Origin: Marilutibacter aestuarii
GTDB lineage: Bacteria; Pseudomonadota; Gammaproteobacteria; Xanthomonadales; Xanthomonadaceae
Length of the DNA stretch: 64,000 bases
Assembly (NCBI RefSeq): GCF_006546775.1
Contig: NZ_VICE01000133.1
Span: forward strand, 1-64,000
Direction of reading: 5' to 3'
The translations under genes were made by a program, and so were the position numbers. How positions within the stretch are numbered: the first letter of the stretch is position 1; each line of letters opens with the position of its first letter. Positions 8,981-22,006 of this stretch are shown here, piece by piece. The notes beneath the pieces were generated by a model, which saw nothing but the letters and a program-made list of their open reading frames with translations, was not told where the DNA came from and did not search any database.

Positions 8981-9057
8981 TGGCGCGCCCGGAAGGATTC
9001 GAACCTCCGACCCCCAAGTTCGTAGCCTGGTGCTCTATCCAGCTGAGCTACGGGCGC
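8981..9057 (-). tRNA. tRNA-Arg (anticodon ACG)
   Basis: A 77-nt cloverleaf with encoded CCA. The acceptor stem is GCGCCCG/CGGGCGC with discriminator G. The anticodon stem CCAGG/CTTGG holds the loop CTACGAA, giving anticodon ACG (inosine-modified, reads CGU/CGC/CGA). The T-loop TTCGAAT is normal. No integrase or duplicated 3' end (attachment site) is seen next to it. The 243 bp between it and tRNA-Ser show no gene. Confidence 0.97.
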
Positions 9058-9300
9058 GTAGTCGGAAAATTATGACGACGATGAGGCTTTCCGTCAACCA
9101 TTTTCCTGTACGTTTTCCGGTCTTTCTTCGACGCCGAAGCAGTCGCTTGCACGACTGCCCGGGCTGTCATCGAACGTCGCCCCTTTGCATGCACGCGTGC
9201 CGGATGCGGACATCCAGCTTGGCGATTGCAGACCGGGTAGCAGGGCTGCGCGGCATTCAAACCGGGCGCAGGACTGCTGGAGGCAACATCGATATGGAAC

Positions 9301-9393
9301 TGGCGGAGAGTGAGGGATTCGAACCCTCGATAGAGCTATAAACCCTATACTCCCTTAGCAGGGGAGCCCCTTCAGCCACTCGGGCAACTCTCC
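9301..9393 (-). tRNA. tRNA-Ser (anticodon GCT)
   Basis: A 93-nt class II tRNA with a long variable arm and encoded CCA. The acceptor stem is GGAGAGT/ACTCTCC. The anticodon stem CTCCC/GGGAG holds the loop CTGCTAA, giving GCT, which reads AGC/AGU. It follows csrA in the same direction, as in many pseudomonads and xanthomonads. Confidence 0.97.
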
Positions 9394-9460
9394 GCGACAC
9401 CAACAAAAGCGATGCGGGCGGGAATCATAACGGCTCACCCCACGCGCGGCAAACTTTTTA

Positions 9461-9661
9461 TCAGTCGACCGGCTTGCCAGCGTCTTCGGCGGCGCCTTCG
9501 CCGCGCTGGATGCGCTGGTAGATCTCTTCACGGTGAACCGCTACGTCCTTCGGCGCAGTAATGCCGATACGTACCTGGTTGCCCTTGACGCCGAGCACGG
9601 TGACGGTCACCGAGTCGCCGATCATCAGGGTTTCACCGACGCGACGCGTCAGGATTAGCAT
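9461..9661 (-). CDS. csrA: Carbon storage regulator CsrA/RsmA
   Basis: This 66-aa RNA-binding dimer is a global post-transcriptional regulator that blocks or stabilises mRNAs at GGA motifs. It starts [12 protein letters not shown] and carries the [11 protein letters not shown] core, including the conserved RNA-contact residues Arg (near position 6) and VHREEIY. The length matches the family (60-70 aa). GAGGAGAG lies 6 nt before the ATG. It lies between alaS and tRNA-Ser, a conserved position, and has its own promoter at 9754-9782. Confidence 0.97.
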   Translation of the reverse strand: MLILTRRVGETLMIGDSVTVTVLGVKGNQVRIGITAPKDVAVHREEIYQRIQRGEGAAEDAGKPVD

Positions 9662-9753
9662 TGAAAACTCTCCTCATGCCGGCCGCTTCGGGTGCCGACG
9701 GTTGCACCACGTCCATCAAGGTACACGGTGCGCAGGTTGAAAAACAATTGGCA

Positions 9754-9782
9754 ATTATCCTATTGAGAAGTCCGGGCCACAA
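9754..9782 (-). promoter_or_regulatory. Predicted sigma70 promoter of csrA
   Basis: Read leftward, TTGTGG (9782-9777) is followed after exactly 17 nt by GATAAT (9759-9754). Transcription would start near 9747 and give a leader of about 85 nt before csrA. It is in the 144-bp gap after alaS, an AT-richer patch in GC-rich surroundings. Confidence 0.6.
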
Positions 9783-9805
9783 GCGTATGGAGCCCATCCG
9801 GACCT

Positions 9806-12454
<2,649 letters not shown>

Positions 12455-12651
12455 GCCTGGCGCTGGATCGGAGGGCTGGGCCGGGCCGCCATGACCCGTC
12501 GTGCCCCGAAGCATGCGGGCAGCGATCCGGGCAGGCAACCAAACGGAAGCCCGATAGGGTATCAGCCTTGGCTCCGGCCTGCCTGATCAGGGGCCCAACA
12601 CGGGCAAGGCCCCGCCGGAGGCCGGGTCCAGGGGTCCCGTCCGGGATGCAC

Positions 12652-13236
12652 TCAGTCGAATTCGTCCAACGGCAAGCGACTGACCGCCCTCACGACGTCG
12701 CCCGGAAATCCCCTGCGCATCAGCAGGTCGGCGATCCTGCGCTGGGCCTGCAAGCCCGGTTCCAGCCCGCGATGGCCGAGGCGCCGCCTTGCGAGGTCGC
12801 GTGCCAGCTCGATCCAGTCCCCCTCGAAGGTCGCCATCGCGGTGTCCACGGCCGCGTCGTCCAACCCATGCGTGGCCAGCTCCGCGCGAATCCGCACCGG
12901 ACCGTACCCGCCCTCCGACCGGGTCCGCACCAGGCCCTCGGCGAAGCGGGCGTCGTCCTGCCAGCCCTCGCCCGCCAGGCGCTCGACGGCCGCATCCACG
13001 GCCCCGGGCTCCAGCCCACGCGACACAAGCTTGGCGGTCAGCTCCTTGCGCGAATGCTCCCGGCGCGACAACAGGGCAAGCGCCCGCTGCAGGGGCGTCT
13101 GCTCCGGACGGCCACGACGGCGATCGCGCCCTTGCCCGTCGGGGCCTTCCAGCCCCGCCCCACTTCCCTCACCGGCGACAGCAGGATCGCCAGGAAGCGG
13201 GAACAAGCTGTCCTCAGGGCCTGGCGCGCTGCTCAT
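12652..13236 (-). CDS. recX: Regulatory protein RecX
   Basis: This 194-aa protein is a RecA filament modulator. The all-helical three-helix repeats are recognisable: [50 protein letters not shown], and a third repeat ending [16 protein letters not shown]. About 45 N-terminal residues are Gly/Pro/Asp-rich and probably disordered, which makes the protein somewhat longer than typical RecX. It follows recA by 68 bp in the same direction and is probably co-transcribed. Confidence 0.94.
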   Translation of the reverse strand: MSSAPGPEDSLFPLPGDPAVAGEGSGAGLEGPDGQGRDRRRGRPEQTPLQRALALLSRREHSRKELTAKLVSRGLEPGAVDAAVERLAGEGWQDDARFAEGLVRTRSEGGYGPVRIRAELATHGLDDAAVDTAMATFEGDWIELARDLARRRLGHRGLEPGLQAQRRIADLLMRRGFPGDVVRAVSRLPLDEFD

Positions 13237-13304
13237 GCGAGGCTCCGGCTGACCCGCCCGCCTGGACAGGCCCGGCCGCTTCGATCACGAACGTTCCCTT
13301 AGGA

Positions 13305-14336
13305 TCAATCCTCATCGGACTCGTCTTCGACCTTGTCGGCCTCCTCGGGCACGAACTGGGCGCGCAGCGCCGCTTCCAGCCGCTCGGCCACCGCGGGGTT
13401 CTCCTTGAGGTAGTTGCGGGCGTTCTCCTTGCCCTGGCCGATCCGCTCGTCGCCGTAGCTGTACCAGGCGCCGGCCTTGTCCACCAGCTTGGCGGTCACG
13501 CCCATGTCGATCAGTTCGCCTTCGCGCGAAATGCCCTCGCCGTAGAGGATTTCGGTGATGACCTGCTTGAACGGCGGCGCCATCTTGTTCTTGACGACCT
13601 TGATGCGGGTCTGGTTGCCGATGATCTCGTCGCCCTTCTTGACCGCGCCGATGCGGCGGATGTCCAGGCGGACCGAGGCATAGAACTTCAGCGCGTTGCC
13701 GCCGGTGGTGGTCTCCGGGCTCTGGCCCGGCATCATGATGCCGATCTTCATGCGCAGCTGGTTGATGAAGATCACCAGGCAGTTGCTGCGCTTGATGTTG
13801 CCGGTCAGCTTGCGCAGGGCCTGGCTCATCAGCCGTGCCTGCAGGCCGGGCAGCTGGTCACCCATCTCGCCTTCGATCTCGGCCCGCGGCGTCAGCGCCG
13901 CGACGGAGTCGATCACGACCATGTCGACCGCGCTGGAGCGCACCAGCATGTCGGCGATCTCCAGGGCCTGCTCGCCCGTATCGGGCTGCGAGAGCAGCAG
14001 TTCCTCGACGTTGACGCCCAGCTTGGCGGCGTAGATGGGGTCGAGCGCGTGCTCGGCATCGATGAACGCCGCGGTGCCGCCCTTTTTCTGGCATTCGGCA
14101 ATGGCCTGCAGGGTCAGGGTGGTCTTGCCGGAGGACTCGGGGCCGTAGATCTCGACCACGCGCCCCTTGGGCAGGCCGCCGATCCCCAGGGCGATGTCGA
14201 GCATCAGCGAGCCGGTACCGATGACCTCCGCGGCCTCGACGACGCGGTCGCCCATCCGCATGACCGAGCCCTTGCCGAACTGCTTTTCGATCTGGCCCAG
14301 TGCCGCGGAAAGCGCGCGCTTCTTGTTCTCGTCCAT
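13305..14336 (-). CDS. recA: Recombinase RecA
   Basis: This 343-aa protein forms DNA strand-exchange filaments and triggers LexA self-cleavage. Walker A is GPESSGKTT, Walker B is VVIDSVAAL, loop L2 lies near [17 protein letters not shown], and the C-terminus is acidic ([13 protein letters not shown]), as in most RecAs. It lies 211 bp downstream of lexA on the same strand. No TTAGTA-type SOS box is visible in that gap, so SOS control probably comes through read-through from the lexA promoter. Confidence 0.98.
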   Translation of the reverse strand: MDENKKRALSAALGQIEKQFGKGSVMRMGDRVVEAAEVIGTGSLMLDIALGIGGLPKGRVVEIYGPESSGKTTLTLQAIAECQKKGGTAAFIDAEHALDPIYAAKLGVNVEELLLSQPDTGEQALEIADMLVRSSAVDMVVIDSVAALTPRAEIEGEMGDQLPGLQARLMSQALRKLTGNIKRSNCLVIFINQLRMKIGIMMPGQSPETTTGGNALKFYASVRLDIRRIGAVKKGDEIIGNQTRIKVVKNKMAPPFKQVITEILYGEGISREGELIDMGVTAKLVDKAGAWYSYGDERIGQGKENARNYLKENPAVAERLEAALRAQFVPEEADKVEDESDED

Positions 14337-14547
14337 CGTGAGGTCCTCTAGGTCGCTGAAGTGGGTATGGGGTGACTGTACGGAAGGCAGGTCGCAGGAG
14401 CTGAGATCGCCGCCAGGAGGCAGGATGCCGCGGTCACGGGCGACTGGCAGTCGGGGACCGGCGCGTCGGCGCGTCGGGTACGTCCCTGGCCGGGTGTAGG
14501 AAAAAACCGAATGCCGCGGGCCACGACGCTGGCAGGCGTTGCGTGGA

Positions 14548-15219
14548 TCAACGGCTCGGCCTCACGAGGCCGCAGTAGAGGCCCTCGATGGCGAACTCCT
14601 GGCCCGGCTGGACCTCGATCGGCGCGAAGTCGGGGTTGCGCGGCAGCAGGCGGATGCGTTCACGGCCCAGCTTCAGGAGCTTCACGGTGATCTCGTCGTC
14701 GATGCGGGCCACCACGATCTGCCCGGAGCGGGCATCCCGGGTGCGGTGCACGCCGATCAGGTCGCCGTCGAAGATCCCCTCGTCGCGCATGGAGTCGCCC
14801 TTGACGCGGAGCAGGTAGTCCGGCGACGGCGAGAAGAAGTTGCGGTCCAGCAGGACCATCTGGTCCGATCCGATGTCGGCGCCGATCGGCACGCCCGCCG
14901 CGACCTGGCCGAGGACCGGCAGGTGCAGGGCATCGTCGTTCAGTGGCACGCGCGACGCGGCATTGGCCTGCGCCTCGTCCGCCAGGGCGTCCTCGTCCAG
15001 GCCGTCGGGCTGGACCCGCAGGCGCAGGCCCCTCGCCCGCCCGGGGATACGCTCGATGATGCCCGCCTGTTCCAGGGCCTCGATGTGATATTGCGCGGCA
15101 CGCACGCTGCTGAAGCCCATCGCCCGAGCGATCTCGGTCTGCGAGGGCGGCATGCCCTCGGTCTGGATGCGCTCGGCGATCAGGTGCCAGATCGCGTGCT
15201 GGGTGTCGGTGATGTCCAT
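14548..15219 (-). CDS. lexA: SOS repressor LexA
   Basis: This 223-aa protein has an N-terminal winged helix (residues 1-65, [13 protein letters not shown] recognition region) and a C-terminal S24 peptidase. The self-cleavage bond is Ala108-Gly109, and the catalytic pair is Ser143 (KGDSMRDEG) and Lys180 (EITVKLLKL). The start MDITDTQ matches Xanthomonas LexA. The operator at 15221-15239 begins one base upstream of the start codon, so LexA represses its own gene. No Shine-Dalgarno sequence is present, consistent with a very short leader. recA and recX follow. Confidence 0.97.
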   Translation of the reverse strand: MDITDTQHAIWHLIAERIQTEGMPPSQTEIARAMGFSSVRAAQYHIEALEQAGIIERIPGRARGLRLRVQPDGLDEDALADEAQANAASRVPLNDDALHLPVLGQVAAGVPIGADIGSDQMVLLDRNFFSPSPDYLLRVKGDSMRDEGIFDGDLIGVHRTRDARSGQIVVARIDDEITVKLLKLGRERIRLLPRNPDFAPIEVQPGQEFAIEGLYCGLVRPSR

Positions 15220-15220
15220 G

Positions 15221-15239
15221 TTAGTAGCAATACTACTAA
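15221..15239. promoter_or_regulatory. LexA (SOS) box of the Xanthomonas type
   Basis: The sequence TTAGTAGCAATACTACTAA has six-base outer arms in perfect symmetry and differs from the published Xanthomonas box TTAGTAGTAATACTACTAA at one base. It covers the predicted -10 and the likely transcription start of lexA. The enterobacterial CTGT-N8-ACAG form is absent. Confidence 0.92.
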
Positions 15240-15259
15240 CATGCGTTCTGCGCCGTCAA
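15230..15259 (-). promoter_or_regulatory. Predicted lexA promoter
   Basis: Read leftward, TTGACG (15259-15254) is followed after 18 nt by TAGTAT (15235-15230). Transcription would start near 15223, leaving about 4-5 nt before the lexA ATG. The LexA box overlaps the -10. Confidence 0.55.
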
Positions 15260-15264
15260 GCGGC

Positions 15265-15765
15265 TCAGGTCATCAGCTCGATCAGCCCGTGCAGGGCCGC
15301 CGCGACCGTCTGGCGGCGGACCATTTCGCGGTCGCCGTCGAAGTGGAAGACCACCGCGGTCGGATAGCCGCCACGCCGTTTCCAGGCGATCCAGACCGTC
15401 CCCACGGGCTTGTCGTCGGTACCGCCCCCCGGCCCCGCGATGCCGGTGACGGCGACGGCCGCGGACGCGCCCGATTGCACCAGTGCACCGGAGACCATTT
15501 CCATCACCGTCTCGCGACTCACCGCGCCATGCTCCTCGAGCGTGTGCGGCTGGACGCCGAGCAGGGCCTGCTTGGCTTCGTAGCTGTAGGCCGTGATCCC
15601 GCACTCGAACCAGTCCGAGGAACCGGCGATGTCGGTCAGTGCCTTGGCGATCCAGCCGCCGGTGCAGCTCTCCGCCGTGGTCAGGCGGTGGTGCTGGTCG
15701 ATGGCGGTGCGGGCGACCTGCTCGGCGAGCGCGCGCAGGGCGATATCGGAGATGTCGGCGTTCAT
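15265..15765 (-). CDS. pncC: Nicotinamide-nucleotide amidase (CinA C-terminal domain protein)
   Basis: This 166-aa protein deamidates NMN to nicotinate mononucleotide in pyridine-nucleotide recycling. It is the stand-alone CinA_C domain, the same size as E. coli PncC, without the N-terminal MoeA-like half. The motifs TTAESCTGG (catalytic Ser/Cys region) and [19 protein letters not shown] are present. It ends 45 bp before lexA on the same strand, so read-through into lexA is possible, but lexA has its own promoter in that gap. Confidence 0.92.
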   Translation of the reverse strand: MNADISDIALRALAEQVARTAIDQHHRLTTAESCTGGWIAKALTDIAGSSDWFECGITAYSYEAKQALLGVQPHTLEEHGAVSRETVMEMVSGALVQSGASAAVAVTGIAGPGGGTDDKPVGTVWIAWKRRGGYPTAVVFHFDGDREMVRRQTVAAALHGLIELMT

Positions 15766-15830
15766 GGCTGGACACTATAACGGCCGCCGCGCGCGCCCGG
15801 TGAAGCGGGAACGCGCGGCGACGGCGGTGG

Positions 15831-18455
15831 TCAGTAGTGCACCCGCAGGGTCACGCCGTAGGTCGCCGGCGCACCCGGGAAGCCGTTGTAGGAATTGAGC
15901 GGATCGCCGGGCGCCGGCGAGCCCGGGGCCTGCAGCGGAGCGTCGAACGCGACCTGCGTGTAGTACTCGTCGAAGATGTTCTGGCCCCAGAGCTCCACCA
16001 TCCACCGGCGGTCCCGCGAGCCGATCCCCAGCCGCGCATTGAAGACCGCATAGGCCTCCTGCGCCTTCTCCGCGTCGAGGTCGGAGCCGGTGTTGAAATC
16101 GGACATGTACTTGCCGCCCAGGTTGAAGCGCCCCATCAGCGAGCCGCCGAAGTCCCACTCGTAGGTCACCGACGCCGAACCCGACCAGAGGGGCGCGAAG
16201 CTGGCGCGACTGCCGGGCAGCTTGTACAGCGAGCCGGGGAAGACGAAGTCCGCCGTGGGCGTCTCGTCGCCGTAGCGGGTGTCGGCGTAGGTCAGGCCGG
16301 CCTGCAGCATCAGGCCCTCGAGGGGCGTGTCCCACAGGAGCTCGGTGTCCACGCCCTTGGACACCACCTCCGGGATCGACCTCACCACGAAGCTCGTGCC
16401 CAGGAAGGAATTGAGCTGGAAGTCCTCGTAGGTCTGGTGGAACAGGGTGGCGTTGAGCAGCAGGTTGCCTTCCATCCAGGTGGTCTTGGCGCCCAGCTCG
16501 TAGCTGTCGACGAACTCGCCCGGGAAGGAGGTGTCGTCGACCGGGATGATGCCCGCGCCGCTGCTGGACTGGCCGTCGGCCGATTGCACGCGATCGAAGT
16601 TGAAGCCGCCCGCCTTGTAGCCGCGCGCGGCGGAGGCGTAGGTCATGACCTGGTCGTTCCAGCGGTAGGCCGCCTTCAGCGTGCCCGACCACTCCTTCTC
16701 TTCGCGCTCCTGGTGGGTCGCGCGACCGGCCTGCAGGGCATTGGCCCAGGGCAGGCACATGAAACCGACCACCTGCGGGGCGAGCTGGCCCAGCAATGCC
16801 GCCTGCTGCGCCGGGGTCAATGCGCCCAACGGTACGCCACGCGCGAGCAGGGCCTGCGCGACGCCGCCCGCCGGATTGGCCAGCGCCGCGGCACAGCCCG
16901 GGCTGCCGTTGGGATTGCTGTAACGCGAGTCAAGCTCTTTGTCCTCGCGTGTGTAGCGCAGGCCCAGGGTCAGGTCGAGCGCGTCCGTGGCGTGCCAGGT
17001 GTTGTTGGTGAACAGCGCGTAGCTCTTGGCATCCTGCTCGTACCGGTCCAGTGCGCCCAACCCGGCGAAGCCGGTGCCGTAGGGTTGCCCGGTGACCTGC
17101 GAGAAGAAGGTCGCGGGGTTGCTCATGTCGATCGGAAGGCCAGCGGCCGTGATGCCGGCGGCGACGCGCTGGAACACCAGGGTCGACACGTAGGGCTCGT
17201 AGGCGGCGCCCATCCGGTAGGAGTCGTTGCGCTTGAGGTCCTCGTCGGAATAGAAGCCGCCCACCATCCAGTCGAAGGAATCCGTCGAGCCCGTCAGCCG
17301 GAGTTCCTGGGTGAAGGTGTCGAACGCGATCAGCGACTCGTCCTCGTCCGCGTTGCGGTAGATGATGTCGGCGGTGCTGTAGTCGTAGTCCAGGCCGTTG
17401 ATGGCATCCCAGTCGCGCTGGGCGGTGATCGAGGTCAGGGTGGCGCCGCCCAGCCAGGGGGTCTCCCAGTTGAGCTCCATCGACAGGCCCTTGTCCTTGA
17501 TGTCCTGCTCGGTGCCGCGGTTGCCCCAGGCCTGGCGCGCCTCGGGGTCGGCGACCGGGCTGACGCCCTCGTCCGGTGCAAGCGCATCCACCAGCGGTGC
17601 GGTGCCGCCCCGGACCAGGGTCACCGCCGTGCAGCAGTTTTCCTCGCGACTGGTGAAATCGGCGATGAAGTTGATGTCCAGGGTGTCGGTCGGCTCGAGC
17701 AGCAACTGACCGCGCAGCGAGTGGAAATTCTGGTCGTAGTCCTCGTCCTCGCGCCGCGGGCCGTTGCCGGTGTGCACGTCCATCCAGCCGTCGCGTTTGC
17801 GCTTGGCCGCGTACACGCGCATGGCCGAGTTGTCGCCCAGCGCGCTGTTGAAGGTACCGGCCACGCCGAGCGCGCCGTAATTGCCGACCGTCAGCTCGCC
17901 GTCGACGTAGGTGTTGTAGTCCGGCCGGCGCGTGATCACGTTGATGACGCCGGCGGAGGTGTTCTTGCCGAAGACGGTGCCCTGCGGCCCCTTCAGCACC
18001 TCGATGCGCTCGATCTCGCCCAGGTCGCCGAAGCCCACCCCGTTGCGCGGACGGTAGACGCCGTCGATCACGACGCCGACCGAGGACTCCAGGCCGGGGT
18101 TGTCGCCCACCGTGCCGATGCCGCGGATGCGCGCCGTGGTCTGCGCCTCGCTCTGCGTGCTGGTGACGGTGAGGCCCGGGACCAGCACCTGCAGGTCCTT
18201 GACGTCGCGCACGCCGGTATCCTGGAGGAGCTGCTCGGGCAGCGCGGTGATCGAGATCGGCACGTCCTGCAGGACTTCCTCGCGCTTCTGCGCGGTGACC
18301 ACCAGCCCGGCCAGGGTGGTCGCGGACTCGGATTCCTCTTCGCCGGCCTCCTGGGCCGTGGCGGGCATCGCGACACAGGCGGCCAGCGCCATCGCCACGG
18401 ACAACGAAAGACGGTGGGTGGCCGGACCCCGGGTGTGTTTTTTGACAGCAGGCAT
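15831..18455 (-). CDS. TonB-dependent outer-membrane receptor
   Basis: This 874-aa precursor starts MPAVKK, with GGGGA 7 nt upstream, and has a signal peptide ending near PATAQE. A TonB-box-like [10 protein letters not shown] follows, then the plug domain (VPISITALP ... [13 protein letters not shown] ... [21 protein letters not shown]) and a beta-barrel with repeated aromatic/glycine strands that ends in an aromatic terminal strand (TLRVHY). The plug resembles the receptors abundant in Xanthomonadaceae and sphingomonads. No substrate can be named: no siderophore or polysaccharide gene is adjacent. The gap to the SulP gene upstream is 446 bp. Confidence 0.94.
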   Translation of the reverse strand: MPAVKKHTRGPATHRLSLSVAMALAACVAMPATAQEAGEEESESATTLAGLVVTAQKREEVLQDVPISITALPEQLLQDTGVRDVKDLQVLVPGLTVTSTQSEAQTTARIRGIGTVGDNPGLESSVGVVIDGVYRPRNGVGFGDLGEIERIEVLKGPQGTVFGKNTSAGVINVITRRPDYNTYVDGELTVGNYGALGVAGTFNSALGDNSAMRVYAAKRKRDGWMDVHTGNGPRREDEDYDQNFHSLRGQLLLEPTDTLDINFIADFTSREENCCTAVTLVRGGTAPLVDALAPDEGVSPVADPEARQAWGNRGTEQDIKDKGLSMELNWETPWLGGATLTSITAQRDWDAINGLDYDYSTADIIYRNADEDESLIAFDTFTQELRLTGSTDSFDWMVGGFYSDEDLKRNDSYRMGAAYEPYVSTLVFQRVAAGITAAGLPIDMSNPATFFSQVTGQPYGTGFAGLGALDRYEQDAKSYALFTNNTWHATDALDLTLGLRYTREDKELDSRYSNPNGSPGCAAALANPAGGVAQALLARGVPLGALTPAQQAALLGQLAPQVVGFMCLPWANALQAGRATHQEREEKEWSGTLKAAYRWNDQVMTYASAARGYKAGGFNFDRVQSADGQSSSGAGIIPVDDTSFPGEFVDSYELGAKTTWMEGNLLLNATLFHQTYEDFQLNSFLGTSFVVRSIPEVVSKGVDTELLWDTPLEGLMLQAGLTYADTRYGDETPTADFVFPGSLYKLPGSRASFAPLWSGSASVTYEWDFGGSLMGRFNLGGKYMSDFNTGSDLDAEKAQEAYAVFNARLGIGSRDRRWMVELWGQNIFDEYYTQVAFDAPLQAPGSPAPGDPLNSYNGFPGAPATYGVTLRVHY

Positions 18456-18901
18456 GCGTTTTTCCCCGATTGCTGACATGCGTTGATCGATCGACGGCCC
18501 TTCGACATGCATGTCACAGGTACGCCACTGCGCGACGCCCGGCGACTTCCCGGTCCGGCGCGACGCGCGCCGGCGAAGTCCCTGGCGTCCGGTTCGCATG
18601 CGGCCGCCCAGAACCCCTGCCCCTGCGACCGCGAATGCGAATGCGAACACGGCCGACGGTACCACGCCGTGGAATGATCGCACGCGGCAGCGCAGCAGTG
18701 TCGTCGCGGACCCCGGTTCCTTCTTTTCGCGAGGTGATCGAGTCGACGCGAGCCGGTACCATGTCGCACTCCGCTTCCGTCGGCTCCCTGCCGTGGCGCG
18801 AGCCCGCGAAGAAGCTGCATGGGCCGTGCCCGATCCCCGCCCGCGGGGCTCCGGACTTCCAGAACCCGAACCGGCCGCGCCCGACGCGGCGAGACCCGAC
18901 C
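18456..18901. other. 446-bp divergent intergenic region
   Basis: This region separates the TonB receptor (leftward) from the SulP transporter (rightward) and should hold both promoters. No convincing -35/-10 pair, inverted repeat or RNA was found. Reading frames stay open through it because of the high GC content, but their translations look like composition artefacts (Arg/Pro/Ala-rich). Confidence 0.5.
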
Positions 18902-20380
18902 ATGTCCATGTCCCTGCGCCAGCAATGGTTCTCCAATGTCCGCGGCGACGTCCTTGCCGGGCTGGTCGTCGCCCTGGCCCTGATCCCCGAGGCGATTGCG
19001 TTCTCGATCATCGCCGGCGTCGACCCCAAGGTCGGCCTGTACGCCTCGTTCTGCATCGCGGTGGTCATCGCCTTCACCGGCGGCCGTCCGGGCATGATTT
19101 CCGCGGCGACCGGCGCGATGGCGCTGGTGATGGTCGACCTGGTCAAGGACCACGGCCTGCAGTACCTGTTGGCCGCCACCCTGCTGACCGGCGGTTTCCA
19201 GATCGTCGCCGGCCTGCTGCGCCTGGGCGGGCTGATGCGCTTCGTCTCGCGCTCGGTCGTCACCGGTTTCGTCAACGCCCTGGCGATCCTGATCTTCATG
19301 GCCCAGCTGCCCGAACTCATCGACGTACCCTGGCCGGTCTACGCGATGACCGCAGCGGGCCTGGCGATCATCTACCTGTTCCCGCGACTGACGCGCGCGA
19401 TCCCGTCGCCGCTGGTCGCCATCGTGGTCCTGACCATCGTCGCGGTCACGCTGGGCCTGGACATCCGCACCGTCGGCGACATGGGCGAGCTGCCCGACAG
19501 CCTGCCGGTCTTCCTGCTGCCGGACGTGCCGCTGGACTGGGAGACGCTGCGGATCATCGCGCCCTACTCGGCCACGCTCGCGGTGGTAGGCCTGCTGGAG
19601 TCGCTGCTCACCGCTCAGATCGTCGACGACCTGACCGACACGCCGAGCGACCGCAATCGCGAATGCGCCGGACAGGGCGTGGCGAACATCGCCGCGGGGA
19701 TGCTCGGCGGCATGGCCGGCTGCGCGATGATCGGCCAGTCCGTCATCAACGTGAAGTCGGGCGGACGCGGGCGCCTGTCGACCCTGGTCGCCGGCTCCGT
19801 CCTGCTGGTACTGGTGGTGTTCGCCGGCCCCTGGGTCAAACAGATCCCGATGGCGGCGCTCGTGGCGGTGATGATCATGGTCTCCATCGGCACGTTCAGC
19901 TGGACGTCGATCCTCAACCTGCGCACCCATCCGGGCACGTCGAGCGTGGTCATGCTGGCGACGGTGATCGTCACCGTCTTCACCCACGACCTGGCCAAGG
20001 GTGTGCTGACCGGCGTGCTGCTGTCGGGCATCTTCTTCGCCCGCAAGGTCGGCCGCGTGCTCCATGTGGGGTCGAATGCCAGCGGCGATGGCCGGGAGCG
20101 CACCTACGTGGTCACCGGGCAGGTGTTCTTCGCTTCCAGCGAACAGTTCGTCGCCGCGTTCGACTTCAAGGAGGCGCTCGACCGCGTGGTGATCGACGTC
20201 TCCGGCGCCCATTTCTGGGACCTCAGCGCGGTGGGCGCGCTGGACAAGGTGGTGATGAAGTTCCGGCGCGAGGGCGCCGACGTCGACGTGCGCGGCCTCA
20301 ACACCGCCAGTCGCACCATCATCGATCGCCTGGGCGTGCACGACAAACCCGATGCCGAACGCCTGATGGGCGACCACTGA
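18902..20380 (+). CDS. SulP-family anion transporter with STAS domain
   Basis: This 492-aa inner-membrane transporter has 10-12 hydrophobic segments from residue 12 to about 380. Conserved SulP features include [16 protein letters not shown] (helix 1), [15 protein letters not shown] and the [10 protein letters not shown] ... [12 protein letters not shown] region. A C-terminal STAS domain follows (about 400-492; [13 protein letters not shown]). SulP proteins move sulfate, bicarbonate or other anions with Na+ or H+; the substrate cannot be read here. The start MSMSLRQQW is where homology begins. The frame is open upstream with unlikely sequence. The stop is 11 bp before the Usp gene, so the two form an operon. 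Confidence 0.92.
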   Translation: MSMSLRQQWFSNVRGDVLAGLVVALALIPEAIAFSIIAGVDPKVGLYASFCIAVVIAFTGGRPGMISAATGAMALVMVDLVKDHGLQYLLAATLLTGGFQIVAGLLRLGGLMRFVSRSVVTGFVNALAILIFMAQLPELIDVPWPVYAMTAAGLAIIYLFPRLTRAIPSPLVAIVVLTIVAVTLGLDIRTVGDMGELPDSLPVFLLPDVPLDWETLRIIAPYSATLAVVGLLESLLTAQIVDDLTDTPSDRNRECAGQGVANIAAGMLGGMAGCAMIGQSVINVKSGGRGRLSTLVAGSVLLVLVVFAGPWVKQIPMAALVAVMIMVSIGTFSWTSILNLRTHPGTSSVVMLATVIVTVFTHDLAKGVLTGVLLSGIFFARKVGRVLHVGSNASGDGRERTYVVTGQVFFASSEQFVAAFDFKEALDRVVIDVSGAHFWDLSAVGALDKVVMKFRREGADVDVRGLNTASRTIIDRLGVHDKPDAERLMGDH

Positions 20381-20391
20381 GGAGCGCAACG

Positions 20392-21255
20392 ATGACGTCA
20401 CTGATCAAGACCGACGGCCGGGTGGTGGCGGCCCTGGACGCATCGTCCTATACGTTCAGCGTCGCCGGGACCGCGGCCTGGGCCGCGTCGCGCCTAGGCG
20501 CCCCCCTGACCCTGCTCCACGCGATCGACCGCGCGAACAGCGGTTCGAGCGAGGACCTGAGCGGGAGCCTGGCGCTCGGCGACCGCGAAGTGCTGCTGGA
20601 GCAGTTGGCGAGCGTGGATGCCGAGCGCGCGAGGCTCGCGCAGGCCCGCGGGCGCGAGTTGCTCGACCTGGCGCGCGAGCGCCTCGCCGAGCAGGTGGAC
20701 ATGGAGGCCGAGTGCCGGCTGCGCCATGGCGCACTGGTCGACAACCTGCTCGACATCGAAGCAGACGTGCGCCTGTTCGTGGTCGGCAAGCGCGGCGAGC
20801 ACGCGGACTTCGCCAAGGCCCACCTCGGCAGCAACCTGGAGCGCGTGGTGCGCGCGGTCCACCGCCCGGTGCTGGTGGCGGCGCGCGCGTTCAAGGCACC
20901 GCGCGGCTTCATGATCGCCTTCGACGGCAGTGCCACCACCGCCAAGTGCGTGGAGATGGTGGTCGCCAGCCCCCTGCTCGCCGGCATGCCCTGTCGCCTG
21001 CTGGCGGTCGGCGACGCCGAGCCCCGTGGGTTCCAGGCCGCCGCCGCGCGGCTACGCGAGGCCGGTTTCGAGGTGGAGGCGCAATGCCTGCCCGGCACCC
21101 CGGACACGGTGATCGCCGCCGAGGTCGAACGGCAGCGGATCGAGCTGCTGGTGATGGGCGCCTATGGCCACTCGCGCATCCGCCAGCTGATCGTCGGCAG
21201 CACCACCACCACGGTGCTCCGCCAGTGCAACATCCCGGTCCTGCTGCTGCGCTGA
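20392..21255 (+). CDS. Tandem universal stress protein (UspA family)
   Basis: This 287-aa cytoplasmic protein has two Usp folds: about 1-150 (VVAALDASSYTFSVA ... VVGKRGEHADFAKAHLGSNLERV) and 155-287 (MIAFDGSATTAKCVE ... VMGAYGHSRIRQLIVGSTTT). The second keeps the G-x2-G-x9-G-S/T nucleotide-binding motif; the first has a degenerate version. GAGGAG lies before the ATG, 11 bp after sulP, implying co-translation. Pairing with SulP suggests a role in controlling anion uptake under stress, which is inference. Confidence 0.93.
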   Translation: MTSLIKTDGRVVAALDASSYTFSVAGTAAWAASRLGAPLTLLHAIDRANSGSSEDLSGSLALGDREVLLEQLASVDAERARLAQARGRELLDLARERLAEQVDMEAECRLRHGALVDNLLDIEADVRLFVVGKRGEHADFAKAHLGSNLERVVRAVHRPVLVAARAFKAPRGFMIAFDGSATTAKCVEMVVASPLLAGMPCRLLAVGDAEPRGFQAAAARLREAGFEVEAQCLPGTPDTVIAAEVERQRIELLVMGAYGHSRIRQLIVGSTTTTVLRQCNIPVLLLR

Positions 21256-21259
21256 GCCC

Positions 21260-22006
21260 TCAGGACGACAGCGCCTGGCGCGCCAGGCGCGACGCTGCTT
21301 CGCGGCGCTCGGAATAGCGGTCGGTGAGGCGCCCGGCGTGCGGCCGCAGCAGCACGGTGAAACGGACCAGCTCCTCCATCACGTCGACGATGCGGTCGTA
21401 GTACGCCGAGGGCTTCATGCGGCCCTCGTCGTCGAACTCCTGCCAGGCCTTGGCCACGCTCGACTGGTTGGGGATGGTGAACATGCGCATCCAGCGCCCG
21501 AGCAGGCGCAGCGAATTGACGGCGTTGAACGACTGCGAGCCGCCCGACACCTGCATCACCGCCAGCGTCCGTCCCTGGGTCGGACGGATGCCGCCCATCG
21601 ACAGCGGCAGGTGGTCGACCTGCGCCTTCATCACGCCGGTGAGCTGGCCGTGGCGCTCGGGCGAGCACCAGACCTGACCCTCCGACCACAGCGACAACGC
21701 GCGCAGTTCCCGCACCGCCGGATGGTCCTCGGCGCCGGCCTGGTCCGGAAGCGGCAGGTCGCGCGGGTCGAAGATGCGCGGTTCCGCGCCCATCAAGCGC
21801 AGCAGGCGCGCCGCCTCCTCAACGGCGAGGCGCGAGTAGGAACGCTCGCGCAGCGAACCGTAGAGGAGCAGGATCCGCGGCGGATGGCCGTCGATCCCGG
21901 CACGCAGCGCGTCAAGCTGCAGCTGCGACGGCTCCAGCGCCGGCAGCCGGTCGGGGTCCGGCAACATGCGTTCGCGCGGCCCCCGGACGTGCCCGGCCGG
22001 GCTCAT
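21260..22006 (-). CDS. arsH: ArsH NADPH-dependent FMN reductase
   Basis: This 248-aa flavodoxin-like protein has the flavin-binding [14 protein letters not shown] near residue 45. ArsH-specific features follow: [39 protein letters not shown] and [17 protein letters not shown]. ArsH oxidises organoarsenicals and is the usual last gene of proteobacterial ars operons. Its ATG overlaps the acr3 stop (ATGA), so it is translationally coupled. It converges with the usp gene, 4 bp away, with no visible terminator. Confidence 0.95.
   Translation of the reverse strand: MSPAGHVRGPRERMLPDPDRLPALEPSQLQLDALRAGIDGHPPRILLLYGSLRERSYSRLAVEEAARLLRLMGAEPRIFDPRDLPLPDQAGAEDHPAVRELRALSLWSEGQVWCSPERHGQLTGVMKAQVDHLPLSMGGIRPTQGRTLAVMQVSGGSQSFNAVNSLRLLGRWMRMFTIPNQSSVAKAWQEFDDEGRMKPSAYYDRIVDVMEELVRFTVLLRPHAGRLTDRYSERREAASRLARQALSS

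Noticed and set aside
8916-9341. Open frame overlapping both tRNA genes
   Set aside because: It translates tRNA-Arg and part of tRNA-Ser; no independent support.
8981-9393. tRNA genes as integration sites for a genomic island
   Set aside because: No integrase gene and no duplicated tRNA 3' end were found nearby.
14460-14520. Possible terminator after lexA (T6 run read leftward)
   Set aside because: No stem longer than 3 bp precedes the T run.
15837-18476. 879-codon rightward open frame opposite the TonB receptor
   Set aside because: Composition artefact; the receptor strand has signal peptide, plug and barrel features.
18511-20391. Open frame running through sulP in another frame and into the usp gene
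   Set aside because: Only the part from ATG 20392 is Usp-like; upstream it is an off-frame reading of the SulP gene.
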